Shown here: positions 1-8,549 of the stretch, in pieces
Numbering within the stretch: the stretch's first letter is position 1
Layout of the letters: each line of letters begins with the position of its first letter
Assembly: GCA_020073005.1 (NCBI GenBank)
Contig: JAIQFX010000031.1
Span: forward strand, 1-49,753
Direction: 5' to 3'
Length of the DNA: 49,753 nt
Origin: Terriglobia bacterium
GTDB lineage: Bacteria; Acidobacteriota; Vicinamibacteria; Vicinamibacterales; CAVVIG01
The notes under the pieces: model-generated
The model's database searches: none
Told to the model about the DNA's origin: nothing
What the model saw: only the letters and a program-made list of their open reading frames with translations
Made by a program: the position numbers and the translations under genes

Positions 1-612
1 GCGATCGAGCAGCAGCTTCATCGTGTCGGCGATGCTCAGCTCGCGGCCCGCCGGATCGGGCAGCACGTCGCGCGCGAACGCCGCCGGGCTGCTGCGGAAG
101 CGCTGCAGCGTGTCGCCGGCGCGCATGAGCGGCGCGTCGGTGTCGATCCACTTCGTCAGACCGCACCGCCAGATGCCGAGCGCGTCCTGTTCCAGCGTCA
201 GGTCGGCGTCGTAGGTGAGCGCGTAACGCAGGCGGTTTTTCAGCCGCGCGCGCTGCGGGTACAGGCGCCGCAGGTGCGTGTAGCACGTGCGATACGCGAT
301 GGCGGCGACGTATGCCGGAAAGTTCTCGATCGGGGTCTGCTCGTCCTGCGTCTTCAGGCGGCGCAGCCGCGCCAGCAGGTGGACGACGACGTCGGCGCGC
401 ACGTCCTCGGTTTCGAGCGACTGCGTGCGCCCGCCGCGCGCGCTGCCGCACAACGTCCGCGAGACGATGGCGCGGATCGTCCGATCGGTCTCGCCGGCCA
501 GGAGGGCCGCGAGGCACCGCTCAGCATCCTCGCCCGAAGCGTGCAGAAAAGGGACGAGCGCCGGGTCCACCCGCGGCTCGCCGCCCGGTCGCGCAACCAT
601 GTCTGGCGTCAT
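1..612 (-). CDS. Sigma-70-like regulatory protein, C-terminus cut by window edge
   Basis: The minus-strand frame is open from position 612 to the left edge, giving 204 codons without a stop. The protein has a segment resembling sigma region 2 (about residues 90-125, with ENFPAYVAAIAYRTCY followed by a basic LRRLYPQR stretch). Before it lies an acidic helix, ETEDVRADVVVHLL, of the kind seen in ECF sigma factors. I did not see a clear region 4, which may lie beyond the edge, so this is a sigma-like protein and not a proven sigma factor. Two in-frame ATGs are possible, at 612 and 600, and neither has a strong ribosome binding site. It diverges from the globin gene at 801. Codon use is GC-rich like its neighbours. 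Confidence 0.6.
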   Translation of the reverse strand, partial: MTPDMVARPGGEPRVDPALVPFLHASGEDAERCLAALLAGETDRTIRAIVSRTLCGSARGGRTQSLETEDVRADVVVHLLARLRRLKTQDEQTPIENFPAYVAAIAYRTCYTHLRRLYPQRARLKNRLRYALTYDADLTLEQDALGIWRCGLTKWIDTDAPLMRAGDTLQRFRSSPAAFARDVLPDPAGRELSIADTMKLLLDR

Positions 613-669
613 GCAGATTCGTCGGGAAGCGGGATGGTAATACGAGGGATGTTCGCGCGTCATTCGTTA

Positions 670-699
670 CTGACGCGGGCTTTGCCCAACCTTTATATA
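670..699 (+). promoter_or_regulatory. Possible sigma-70 promoter of globin gene
   Basis: An AT-rich TATATA at 694-699 stands out in very GC-rich DNA. CTGACG lies 18 bases upstream at 670-675 and matches TGAC of the -35 consensus. The spacing suits transcription of the globin at 801 with a leader of roughly 95 bases. This is a pattern match only. Confidence 0.35.
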
Positions 700-800
700 T
701 AGCGCCCGATTCAGCCCGATTAGCCGTTTTCCCGCGGTTCGTCGCATTGGCTCCTGAACGGGCTGGACCCACCGGCCCACACACAACAGGAGAGACAGCC

Positions 801-1226
801 ATGGTGACGCCGCTTCAGAAGACGCTCGTGCAGGAAACATTCGCTTCGATCGCTCCGATTGCCGACGACGCCGCGGCGCTGTTCTATCGCCGGCTGTTCG
901 AGATCGATCCCGCCCTGCGCCCGATGTTCAAGGGCGACATGACGGAGCAGCGGCGCAAGCTGATGCAGATGATCACGGCCGCGGTGAAGGGCCTCGATCG
1001 TCTCGACCAGCTCGTGCCGGTCGTCGAAGATCTCGGCCGCCGCCACGCGAACTACGGCGTCGCGGATGCGCACTACGACACGGTCGGCGAAGCGCTGCTG
1101 TGGACGCTCGAGAAGGGGCTTGGCAGCGCGTTCACGCCGCAGGTGAAGGACGCGTGGGCGACCGTCTACGGCGTGCTCGCGACGACGATGAAGAACGCGG
1201 CCAGCGCGCAGCTCGCGACGGTGTGA
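801..1226 (+). CDS. Single-domain globin (Vitreoscilla/flavohaemoglobin-like)
   Basis: The gene encodes a 141-residue cytoplasmic haem protein of the bacterial myoglobin-like globin family, whose members bind oxygen or NO. Visible haem-pocket residues are Tyr29 (B10), Phe43 (CD1) and the proximal His82 (F8, in RRHANYG). The C-terminal GEALLWTLEKGLG helix is typical of the family. There is no FAD/NAD reductase domain, so it is not a complete flavohaemoglobin. The start at 801 is preceded by AGGAGAGA at 788-795. It stands alone on its strand between a divergent sigma-like gene and the convergent kinase gene. Its stop codon TGA (1224-1226) runs directly into two copies of a palindromic repeat. 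A second, diverged globin lies at 4678. Confidence 0.93.
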   Translation: MVTPLQKTLVQETFASIAPIADDAAALFYRRLFEIDPALRPMFKGDMTEQRRKLMQMITAAVKGLDRLDQLVPVVEDLGRRHANYGVADAHYDTVGEALLWTLEKGLGSAFTPQVKDAWATVYGVLATTMKNAASAQLATV

Positions 1227-1288
1227 TTCGTGGCGTCCGCCTTCAGGCGGACCTTTCTGATTCGTGGTGTCCGCCTTCAGGCGGACCT
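1225..1288. repeat. Two direct copies of the palindromic VRLQAD-type repeat
   Basis: Two near-identical 30-base units starting GATTCGTGG lie at 1225-1254 and 1259-1288. Each contains GTCCGCC-TTCA-GGCGGAC, a perfect 7-bp stem with a 4-base loop (1235-1252 and 1269-1286). The first unit begins inside the globin stop codon and the second ends 8 bases before the stop of the convergent kinase gene. They could act as a two-way transcription terminator, although no T-tract follows. Other copies are at 6116-6144 and, inside a coding region, at 22974-22991. Confidence 0.9.
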
Positions 1289-1296
1289 TGGCGTGG

Positions 1297-4077
1297 CTAA
1301 CGAGGGAGACGCAGCCGTTGATATGGTTCATTCCCGCGGACGTGGCGGTCGAAGTATCTGACGTCCACGACGTCGACGCGGCCGTCGTCCCACGCCACGC
1401 CGACGCGGCCGTCGGGACGCATCGCCACCGCGATCGCCGCGACGTCCCGCTCGGCGGGCGTCATCAGCAGTCGCGCGTCGACGGCGTCCCACAGGTGGAC
1501 GGCGCCGTCGGCGCCGGCCGACGCCAATAGGCGGCTCGTGTCGCTGAACGCGAGTCCGCGCACCGCGCGGGCGTGCGCGGACAGCGTCGCGAGCGTCGCG
1601 CCGGAGCGCGCGTCGAGCAAGGTGATGGCGCCGTTCGACATGCCCGCCGCGACGAATCGCCCGTCGGGACTCGTCGCCAGCGCGGACGGCGGCGTCGACA
1701 TCTTGATCGCGGGTCCGGGATGGGTCGCGGCGGCCGTGGTCATGCGCTGAACTTCGAGCGTCGCCGCGCGCGCGCCGGTGCGTTGCGAGGATTCGACAGC
1801 CGGCTGTGGCCGCGATTCCCACACGCGGATTGTTCCGTCTTCGCCCGCCGACACCAGACGCGAGCCATCGCCGCTGAACTCCGCGTCGAACCAGCTTCGC
1901 GCGCGGCCCAGCGCCGGTTCGGTCCGCCGCCACGTGCGCGTGTCCCATTGTTCGATACCCGACCAGCCCGCGACCGCGAGGCGCGTGCCGTCCGCGCTGA
2001 ACGCGACGGTGCGCGTCGTCCCGCTTTCCGTGGGCAGCGTCGCGATCGGCGCCAGCGTCGCCGCATCGAACACGCGCGCGATTCGATCCGTGCCGACGAC
2101 CGCGATCGAGTGACCGTTCGCGCTGATTGCGAGACTCGCGAGCTGACCGTCGATCGCGTGCACGTCGCGTGTCTTCGCTCCGCTCCGCCCGTCGCGCAGC
2201 TCCAGCAGGCCATCGTCCCATCCGACGAACAGCCGTCCGCCGTCGGCGTCGAAGCGCGCCGCTCCCGCCGTCTTGCCGGGCCGCTCGATTGTGCGCGCGA
2301 CGTCGCCCCCAGGTGCATCGAGCGTCGTCCACAATCGCACGATGCCGGACTCGTCGCACGTGACGAGCCGCTCGCCGCCGGGGCTGACGGTCACCGATCG
2401 CACGGCGCCGCGATGGCCCGCGAATTCGCGCACGCGGCGGCCGTCGGCGAGCCGCCAGGCCTGAACGACGCCGTCCTCGCCGCCGCTGATGATCCACTCG
2501 CGGCTCGCGAGCGTCGCGATCGCGCGCACCGCGCCTTGATGCGCGTCGATGCGCTGCATCGCCCGTCCGGTCGACGCGTTCCAGACGACGATCGCGCCGT
2601 CGTCGCCCCCGGTGACGATGTGCATGCCGTCGGGGGTGAAGCTCGCGACGCGCACGGCGCCGGCGTGCGCCGCGGCGGTCCACAGCGCGGGCTGGTGCGC
2701 GTAAAGATCGCGGAGCGCCCAGCGTGGATAGTCCTTCGCCGCGCGCTGGAAGTACTCGGGCCAGACGAGCGCCTCCGCCGCGGGCAAATCTCCGGCGGCG
2801 GCGAGCAGCCGTCCGCGCTCGATGCGGCTGACGCTGAGCTCGTCCTCCAGCCGCGCCGCCACGGCGTGCGCGCGGCCTCGCTCGACGAGCGCGTACCCGG
2901 CCAGAACGGCCAGCGCGACGGTGACGGCGAGCGTCGTGATCACGACGCGGCGCGATCGCTGGAGCTGGCGCCGCAGCGCGCCAGTTGGCGCGTCGGCGCC
3001 GGTCAGGCCGAGCAGCGGCCGCCCTTCGACGTAGGCGCGCAGATCCGCGGCGAGCGCGGCGGCCGAGGGATAGCGTCGATCGCGATCGCGCGCGATGGCG
3101 CGGCTGACGATCTGCTCCAACGGTCCGCGCAGATCGGCGTCGGTCAGGCCCAGCGGCGTCGGTTCGGCTTCGAGGATCCGCCGCATCGCCTCGGCGAACG
3201 GAACATCGGCGAGGTCGAAGGGCAGCCGGCCCGACAGCACGCGGAAGAGCAGGACGCCCAGCGCGTAGACGTCGCTGCGGACGTCGACGTCGCCGGGCGC
3301 GCCGCGCAGCTGCTCGGGGCTCATGTAGGCGAGCGTGCCGACGAGCTGGCCGTGCAGCGTGTGGATCGTCGAGAGCTGCAGATCGAGATTCGTCGCGCGC
3401 GCGATGCCGAAGTCGAGGACCTTGGGCTGGCCCGCGTTGGTCACCAGGACGTTGGCCGGCTTCAGATCGCGATGGATGATCCCGCGCTCGTGCGCGTGCT
3501 GCACCGCGTCGCAGACTTTCGCCACGAGCGCCACGCGCGCCATGTAGGGCAGCGCGTGCGCCTGCGCGTACTCCGTGATCGGCGGCCCGGCGACGAGCTC
3601 CATCACGAGATAGGCGGGCGTCGTCCGGTCGCCCGGATGGAACGAGTAGACCTGCGCGATGCCCGGATCCTGGAGCCGGCCGAGCAGCTCGGCTTCCATT
3701 TCGAACCGCCGCATCACGTCACGGCGCCGCGCACCACGATGCAGAACCTTGATCGCGACGGTCCGGTGTGGTCGGTCCTGCTGTGCCGCGTACACGACGC
3801 CCATGCCGCCGGAGCCGAGTGCGTGCAGCACGAGGAAATCGCCGAGGCGCGCGCCCGGCTGGAGTGGACCGTCAATCGACGCGGGATCGAGCGCCGGCAC
3901 CTGCGCGGGATCGAGGAACTCATCGGGCACGTCGAGCGACGCGAGCATCGCCTCGACGTCGGCGCGCAGCCTCGCGTCGCCGCCGCAGCGGGCCGCGAGA
4001 AACGCGTCGCGGTCGGCGGGCTCGACGTTGGCGAGCGCGAGGAAGAGGTCTTCGGCGGAGGCGGCCGGCTCGCTCAC
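1297..4077 (-). CDS. Membrane Ser/Thr protein kinase with WD40 sensor domain
   Basis: This 926-residue protein has a short N-terminal region, a Hanks-type kinase domain (about 78-350), one transmembrane helix (about 378-398) and a C-terminal WD40 beta-propeller (about 470-926). Kinase motifs are intact: glycine loop GSGGMGVVY at 88-96, Lys110 in VAIK, HRDLKPAN at 202-209, DFG at 222-224 and MSPEQ near 252. The WD40 part shows repeats such as VTGGDDGAIVVW and ISGGEDGVVQAW. The topology puts the kinase in the cytoplasm and the propeller outside, where it could bind a ligand or protein. The GTG start (4077-4075) overlaps the stop of the upstream sigma gene as GTGA, so the two are probably translationally coupled and act in one signalling route. 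The substrate is unknown. Confidence 0.93.
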   Translation of the reverse strand: MSEPAASAEDLFLALANVEPADRDAFLAARCGGDARLRADVEAMLASLDVPDEFLDPAQVPALDPASIDGPLQPGARLGDFLVLHALGSGGMGVVYAAQQDRPHRTVAIKVLHRGARRRDVMRRFEMEAELLGRLQDPGIAQVYSFHPGDRTTPAYLVMELVAGPPITEYAQAHALPYMARVALVAKVCDAVQHAHERGIIHRDLKPANVLVTNAGQPKVLDFGIARATNLDLQLSTIHTLHGQLVGTLAYMSPEQLRGAPGDVDVRSDVYALGVLLFRVLSGRLPFDLADVPFAEAMRRILEAEPTPLGLTDADLRGPLEQIVSRAIARDRDRRYPSAAALAADLRAYVEGRPLLGLTGADAPTGALRRQLQRSRRVVITTLAVTVALAVLAGYALVERGRAHAVAARLEDELSVSRIERGRLLAAAGDLPAAEALVWPEYFQRAAKDYPRWALRDLYAHQPALWTAAAHAGAVRVASFTPDGMHIVTGGDDGAIVVWNASTGRAMQRIDAHQGAVRAIATLASREWIISGGEDGVVQAWRLADGRRVREFAGHRGAVRSVTVSPGGERLVTCDESGIVRLWTTLDAPGGDVARTIERPGKTAGAARFDADGGRLFVGWDDGLLELRDGRSGAKTRDVHAIDGQLASLAISANGHSIAVVGTDRIARVFDAATLAPIATLPTESGTTRTVAFSADGTRLAVAGWSGIEQWDTRTWRRTEPALGRARSWFDAEFSGDGSRLVSAGEDGTIRVWESRPQPAVESSQRTGARAATLEVQRMTTAAATHPGPAIKMSTPPSALATSPDGRFVAAGMSNGAITLLDARSGATLATLSAHARAVRGLAFSDTSRLLASAGADGAVHLWDAVDARLLMTPAERDVAAIAVAMRPDGRVGVAWDDGRVDVVDVRYFDRHVRGNEPYQRLRLPR

Positions 4078-4661
4078 GACTCGTCTGGAGGCAGCGCGCC
4101 GCCCGCCGGACCGAGCGCGCGGTACAGCCACGCGCGCGCGAACTTCCACTCGTTCTTCACCGTGGCGGGGGAGACGTCCAGCGCGGCGGCGGTTTCCTCG
4201 ATGCTGAGGCCGGCGAAGTAGCGGAGCGAGACGACCTGCGCCTTGCGCGCGTCGGTCTGCTCGAGGCGCGTGAGCGCCTCGTCGATCGCCATCAGATCCG
4301 TCAGGCCGGGATCGGCGCCAGCGATGGCGCTGTCGAGCTCGACGCGCTCGCCGCCCGCGCCGTGTTTCAGGCGCTGGTAGTGGCGCGCGCGCTCGACGAG
4401 GATGCGGCGCATCGCCAGCGCCGCGGCAGCGAAGAAGTGGCCGCGCCGATCCCACTGCGCGCTCTGCCGGTCGCCGGCGACGCGCAGATAGGCTTCGTGG
4501 ACGAGCGCCGTCGGCTGCAGCGTCTGCTCGTGACGCTCGCGTGACAGCCGGGCTCTCGCCAGTTTGCGGAGTTCGTCGTAGACTTCGGGCAACAACTCGC
4601 GCGAGGAGCCGGGGCCGCCGTCCGAATCGTTGTCGGAGGTCGTCGAAGTCGGCGAAGTCAT
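4074..4661 (-). CDS. ECF-like sigma factor, TIGR02999 type
   Basis: The product (about 195 residues from the ATG at 4661) has region 2 (LLPEVYDELRKLARARL, TALVHEAYLRV, HFFAAAALAMRRILVERAR) and a C-terminal region 4 helix-turn-helix (LSIEETAAALDVSPATVKNE). This layout matches the TIGR02999 family, abundant in Acidobacteriota and Planctomycetes and often next to a protein kinase, as here. In-frame ATGs at 4676 and 4694 would overlap the divergent globin start at 4678, so I prefer 4661. CATAAT on the minus strand at 4675-4680 could be its -10 element, giving a leader of only a few bases. It probably directs RNA polymerase to promoters in a pathway controlled by the coupled kinase, but the regulon is not visible. 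Confidence 0.88.
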   Translation of the reverse strand: MTSPTSTTSDNDSDGGPGSSRELLPEVYDELRKLARARLSRERHEQTLQPTALVHEAYLRVAGDRQSAQWDRRGHFFAAAALAMRRILVERARHYQRLKHGAGGERVELDSAIAGADPGLTDLMAIDEALTRLEQTDARKAQVVSLRYFAGLSIEETAAALDVSPATVKNEWKFARAWLYRALGPAGGALPPDES

Positions 4662-4677
4662 CGGAAGCGCGCACATT

Positions 4678-5124
4678 ATGACACCGGAATCCATCGCTCG
4701 CGTGCAGGCGAGCTTCGAAGGTCTGCCGCGCGACGCTCGCGTGCTGTCCGCTCGCTTCTACGAGGAGATGTTCCGGACCGCGCCGGCGCTGCGTCCGCTG
4801 TTTCCCGCCGACCTGACGTCGCTGCAGGGGCATTTCGAATCGGCGCTGTCGCTCGTCGTCCGCAACATGCGCGAGCTCGAGGCGCTGCAGCAGCCGCTGC
4901 GCGACCTGGGCGCGCAGCACATCGGCTGGGGCGCGCGTCCGGCGGACTACCTCGTGGCGCGCGAGGCGCTCATCAGCGCGATCCGGTCGCTGTCGCCGTC
5001 GTGGGACGCCGTGCTCGAGGCGGACTGGCGCCACGCCATCACGGCCATCGTCGTCCCGATGCTGCAGGGCGCCGCCGTCGAAACCGCGCTCGCCGCCGAG
5101 CGGCTGGCCGCGGAGCTCGGCTGA
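4678..5124 (+). CDS. Second single-domain globin
   Basis: This 148-residue globin differs clearly from the one at 801. It keeps Tyr28 (B10), Phe42 (CD1) and proximal His81 (in LGAQHIGWG), so haem binding is expected. CGGAAG at 4662-4667 may be the ribosome binding site. The gene diverges from the sigma factor, with only 16 bases between the starts, so the promoters must overlap. Its stop codon overlaps the start of the zinc dehydrogenase as TGATG, which implies co-transcription and coupled translation. Pairing with an oxidoreductase suggests a role in oxygen, NO or redox handling, but that is inference. Confidence 0.9.
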   Translation: MTPESIARVQASFEGLPRDARVLSARFYEEMFRTAPALRPLFPADLTSLQGHFESALSLVVRNMRELEALQQPLRDLGAQHIGWGARPADYLVAREALISAIRSLSPSWDAVLEADWRHAITAIVVPMLQGAAVETALAAERLAAELG

Positions 5125-6116
5125 TGCGCGCGATGGTGCTCACCCAGGCGGGCGCGGGCGCGCTCGAGGCGGCGGACCGCGACACGCCGATTGCGCTGCC
5201 GGGCGAAGTCGTCGTCCGCGTGCGCGCGTGCGGCGTCTGCCGGACGGATCTCCACATCGTCGACGGCGAATTGCCGCCCGGCGACATCCCGATCGTCCCT
5301 GGTCACGAAATCGTCGGCGTCGTCGATCAGCTGGGCGACGGCGTCGCCGATTTCGCCGTCGGCGATCGCGTCGGCATTCCGTGGCTCGGCTACTCGTGCG
5401 GCGCGTGCGCGTACTGTCGCGAGGGGCGCGAGAATCTCTGTCGCATCGCGCGGTTCACCGGCTACACGATCGACGGCGGCTACGCGGAGTACACCGTCGC
5501 CGACGCGCGCTATGTGTTCAAGCTGCCTGACGGCTACAGCGACGCCGAAGCGGCGCCGCTGCTGTGCGCGGGGCTGATCGGGTACCGCGCGTACCGGATG
5601 GCGGGCGAGGGCAGGCGCCTCGGGCTCTATGGATTCGGCGCGGCCGCGCACGTCATCGCGCAGGTGGCGGTCCACGCCGGGCGCGAGGTCTACGCGTTCA
5701 CGTCGCCGGGTGACGAGGCCGCGAAGCAGCTCGCGCGCGATCTCGGATGCGTGTGGGCTGCCGCGTCGACCGAGCCGCCGCCGGAGCCGCTCGATGCCGC
5801 GATCATCTTCGCGCCGGTCGGCGCGCTCGTCCCGGAGGCGCTCTCGCATCTCGTGCCCGGCGGCATCGTCGTGTGCGCCGGCATCCACATGAGCGACGTC
5901 CCGTCGTTTCCGTATCATCTGCTGTGGGAAGAGCGCGTGGTGCGGTCGGTGGCGAACCTGACGCGCCAGGACGCGCTCGAGTTTCTCGCGCTGGCGCCGA
6001 CGGTGCCGGTGAAGACGCACGTGCAAGTGTACGATCTCGCCGACGCCAACAAGGCGCTCGCCGATCTGCGCGAAGGGCGCGTCAACGGCGCTGCCGTACT
6101 GAAGGTGGCGGAGTAG
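5124..6116 (+). CDS. Zinc-dependent alcohol dehydrogenase
   Basis: This 330-residue cytoplasmic medium-chain dehydrogenase oxidises alcohols or reduces aldehydes with NAD(P). Zinc sites are complete. The catalytic site has Cys36 in CGVCRTDLH and His61-Glu62 in GHE, and the structural site has Cys92, Cys95, Cys98 and Cys106. A glycine-rich nucleotide-binding turn (LYGFGAAAH) starts the Rossmann fold near residue 168. The ATG overlaps the globin stop by one base (TGATG), so the start is well fixed. The length is normal for the AdhA/AdhP-like branch. Its TAG stop runs directly into a palindromic repeat unit. The substrate cannot be told from sequence. Confidence 0.92.
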   Translation: MRAMVLTQAGAGALEAADRDTPIALPGEVVVRVRACGVCRTDLHIVDGELPPGDIPIVPGHEIVGVVDQLGDGVADFAVGDRVGIPWLGYSCGACAYCREGRENLCRIARFTGYTIDGGYAEYTVADARYVFKLPDGYSDAEAAPLLCAGLIGYRAYRMAGEGRRLGLYGFGAAAHVIAQVAVHAGREVYAFTSPGDEAAKQLARDLGCVWAAASTEPPPEPLDAAIIFAPVGALVPEALSHLVPGGIVVCAGIHMSDVPSFPYHLLWEERVVRSVANLTRQDALEFLALAPTVPVKTHVQVYDLADANKALADLREGRVNGAAVLKVAE

Positions 6117-6144
6117 ATTCGTGGCGTCCGCCTTCAGGCGGACC
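6116..6144. repeat. Palindromic VRLQAD-type repeat at gene end
   Basis: A third copy of the GATTCGTGG...GTCCGCC-TTCA-GGCGGAC unit starts at the last base of the dehydrogenase TAG stop. The perfect hairpin is at 6126-6143. It lies 40 bases before the next start, so it could attenuate transcription into the deacylase gene. Confidence 0.88.
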
Positions 6145-6184
6145 ATGAATGGGAACAGACGATGAACGCAGAGACCGCTGAGTC

Positions 6185-6676
6185 ATGACTCCTCAAGAGC
6201 AATCCGTCCAGGAGCGCCTGCAGGCTCTCGGCATCACGTTCGAGCGCCACGAGCATCCGCCCGTCGCCACTGTCGAGGAAGCCGAGCAGCACTGGGCGGG
6301 CATCGGCGCGACGCACTGCAAGAATCTCTTTCTGCGCAACCAGAAAGGAAACCGCCATTACCTCGTCATCATCGTGCACTCGAAAAAAGCGGACCTGCGC
6401 GCCGTGGCCGGCCAGATCGGCGACGGCAAGCTGAGCTTCGCGTCACCGGAGCGGCTGATGATGCATCTCGGCGTGACGCCGGGCTCGGTCTCGCCGTTCG
6501 GCCTGATCAACGATCGCGATCACGCGGTCCGCGTCGTCCTCGACCGTGATCTCAAGTCCGCGACGCGCCTGTCGTTTCATCCCAACATCAATACCGTCAC
6601 GCTGACGATCGCCGCCGCCGACTTCGCGAAGTTCCTGGAGTCCTGCGGCAACACGGTCCAGCACGTGAGCGTCTAG
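6185..6676 (+). CDS. Prolyl-tRNA synthetase-associated domain protein (PrdX/YbaK-type tRNA deacylase)
   Basis: This 163-residue cytoplasmic protein belongs to the YbaK/ProRS-associated INS superfamily, whose PrdX (ProXp-ala) members hydrolyse mischarged Ala-tRNA(Pro). Family features seen are FERHEHPPVATVEEA, CKNLFLRNQKGNRHYLVI with the catalytic-type Lys in CKNLFL, and the C-terminal SFHPNINTVTL motif. The length is normal for a free-standing editing protein. The weak GAGACC upstream fits the ATG at 6185. The 3' end overlaps the convergent flavin reductase gene by 4 bases. A pyridoxal- or Cys-tRNA-specific role is less likely but not excluded. Confidence 0.9.
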   Translation: MTPQEQSVQERLQALGITFERHEHPPVATVEEAEQHWAGIGATHCKNLFLRNQKGNRHYLVIIVHSKKADLRAVAGQIGDGKLSFASPERLMMHLGVTPGSVSPFGLINDRDHAVRVVLDRDLKSATRLSFHPNINTVTLTIAAADFAKFLESCGNTVQHVSV

Positions 6677-7341
6677 GCGCGACGCTCACGTGCCGCCGGC
6701 GGCGCACCAGTGCCGTTGCGGACGAACGTCATGAAGTCGGAGTCCGCGAGACGCGACGGGTGCACTTCGCCGCCGATGCCGTAGAAGCGGCAGAAGCTCA
6801 TGAAGAGCGGGCGCCACTTGTCGGCGTCGATGTGCGGGCGAGGGCCGTCGCCGACGAGCAGCGATTCGTCGACGTGCAGCTTCACGATGTGCACTTCGAT
6901 CGCGTTGGCGCTCACGTTCTTCCCGAACGGACGGATGTCGTGGACGACGCCCTCCATCTGCACCGGGCATTCCTGGATTCTCGGCGGCTTCACCGCCACT
7001 GACGCCGACGGTGTCAGGCCGGCGATGCCGAACTTGTCCGGCTCGAAGCGATAGCCCCAGCTCTGCTTTTTGTCGGGAACGGGATTTCTTCCGGTGGTCA
7101 GCGCGAGCCTGTCCACGTGCGTCACCTGATCCTGCGACGGCAGGTTGATGACGCACTCGCGCGTGCGGATCAGATTCTCGGAGGTCTGGCCCATGGCGCC
7201 GAGGCCCAGCATGCAGCTCCAGCCGAGCCACCACGCCGACGACATCGGCGCGATGTTCGGTGAGCCGTCTTCATTCGTGGTCGAGATCAGCGCGACCGGT
7301 GTGCCGAAGTACAGGATGGTGGGTTCGATCGTTTTGTGCAT
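6673..7341 (-). CDS. Flavin reductase-like (FMN-binding) domain protein
   Basis: The 222-residue protein matches the flavin reductase-like split-barrel family: the N-terminal FGTPVALISTTNEDGSPNIAPMSSAWW segment contributes to FMN binding, and INLPSQDQVTHVDRLA follows. Members reduce flavins with NAD(P)H or bind FMN as oxidoreductases of unknown substrate. There is no signal peptide, so it is cytoplasmic. It diverges from the BNR-repeat gene across 92 bases and converges on the deacylase gene with a 4-base overlap. No partner monooxygenase is nearby, so the physiological acceptor is unknown. Confidence 0.88.
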   Translation of the reverse strand: MHKTIEPTILYFGTPVALISTTNEDGSPNIAPMSSAWWLGWSCMLGLGAMGQTSENLIRTRECVINLPSQDQVTHVDRLALTTGRNPVPDKKQSWGYRFEPDKFGIAGLTPSASVAVKPPRIQECPVQMEGVVHDIRPFGKNVSANAIEVHIVKLHVDESLLVGDGPRPHIDADKWRPLFMSFCRFYGIGGEVHPSRLADSDFMTFVRNGTGAPPAARERRA

Positions 7342-7433
7342 GCGGCGAATCTATCTGCGCGCGCAAGAGCCGGCTATCCGATCCTTGCGATTGAATCGCG
7401 AACGACCTTAGGATGAAGCGGGAGGGGGCGACG

Positions 7434-8549
7434 ATGAGCGGCGTACGAGTACTGGTGGGCACCCGGAAGGGCGCGTTCATTCTGACGTCGGACGGGAAGC
7501 GCGAGCGGTGGGAGGTCAACGGGCCGCACTTCGGCGGCTGGGAGATGTATCACCTCAAGGCGTCGCCCGCGGATCCGAATCGGTTGTACGCGTCGCAGAC
7601 CAGCGGCTGGTTCGGCCAGATCATGCAGCGGTCGAGCGACGGCGGCAAGACGTGGGAAACCGTCGGCAACAAGTTCATCTACGACGGCGTTCCCGGCACG
7701 CATCAGTGGTACGACGGCACGCCGCATCCGTGGGAGTTCAAGCGCGTCTGGCATCTCGAGCCGTCGCTCACCGATCCGGATACGGTGTACGCCGGCGTCG
7801 AGGACGCCGCGATGTTCCGCACGACTGATGGCGCTCAGACGTGGCACGAGCTCAAAGGCTTGCGCGAGGACGGCACCGGGAAGCAGTGGTCGCCGGGCGC
7901 GGGCGGACTCGGCCTGCACACGATCCTCATCGACCCCACGAATCCCAAACGGATCTTCATCGCGATTTCCGCGGCCGGCGCGTTCCGCACGGACGATGGC
8001 GGCGGGACGTGGCGGCCTATCAATAAAGGACTGGTCTCCCCGCAGATTCCCAACCCGACGGCGGAAGTCGGTCACTGCGTGCATCGCATCGCGCTGCATC
8101 GATCGCGTCCGGATACGCTCTTCATGCAGAAGCACTGGGACGTCATGCGCACCGACAACGGCGGGGAAGAATGGCGCGAGGTGAGCGGCAATCTGCCGAC
8201 CGACTTCGGCTTCGTGATCGACGTTCACGCGCACGAGCCAGAGACGATCTTCGTCGTCCCCATCAAGAGCGACTCGGAGCACTATCCGCCGGAAGGCAAA
8301 CTGCGCGTCTATCGCAGCCGCACGGGCGGACACGAATGGGAGCCGCTGACGAAGGGGCTGCCGCAGAGCAACTGCTACGTCAACGTGCTGCGCGATGCGA
8401 TGGCCGTCGATTCAATGGACAAGTGCGGCATCTACTTCGGGACGACCGGAGGCCAGGTGTACGGATCGGCCGACGGCGGCGACTCGTGGAACGCGATCGT
8501 CCACGATCTTCCGGCCGTGCTTTCGGTCGAGGTGCAGACACTGAGATGA
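7434..8549 (+). CDS. BNR/Asp-box repeat (sialidase-fold) protein
   Basis: The 371-residue product has at least five Asp-box turns of the form S-x-D-G-G-x-T-W: [32 protein letters not shown] and SADGGDSW, spaced as blades of a beta-propeller. This is the WD40/YVTN/BNR-like fold. Sialidase activity is not implied, since no catalytic set can be confirmed and no signal peptide is present. The ATG at 7434 is preferred over 7413 because GGGAGGGGG precedes it by a good distance. The stop overlaps the start of the MoaD/ThiS-like gene as ATGA, so the two proteins are likely made together and may work together. Confidence 0.88.
   Translation: MSGVRVLVGTRKGAFILTSDGKRERWEVNGPHFGGWEMYHLKASPADPNRLYASQTSGWFGQIMQRSSDGGKTWETVGNKFIYDGVPGTHQWYDGTPHPWEFKRVWHLEPSLTDPDTVYAGVEDAAMFRTTDGAQTWHELKGLREDGTGKQWSPGAGGLGLHTILIDPTNPKRIFIAISAAGAFRTDDGGGTWRPINKGLVSPQIPNPTAEVGHCVHRIALHRSRPDTLFMQKHWDVMRTDNGGEEWREVSGNLPTDFGFVIDVHAHEPETIFVVPIKSDSEHYPPEGKLRVYRSRTGGHEWEPLTKGLPQSNCYVNVLRDAMAVDSMDKCGIYFGTTGGQVYGSADGGDSWNAIVHDLPAVLSVEVQTLR

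Noticed and set aside
1573-4221. An 882-codon plus-strand frame opposite the kinase
   Set aside because: It has Arg-rich composition with no recognisable domain, and the opposite strand has intact kinase and WD40 motifs.
7434-8549. True sialidase
   Set aside because: Asp boxes show the fold only. I could not identify the Arg triad, Tyr and Glu of sialidases, and no signal peptide is present.
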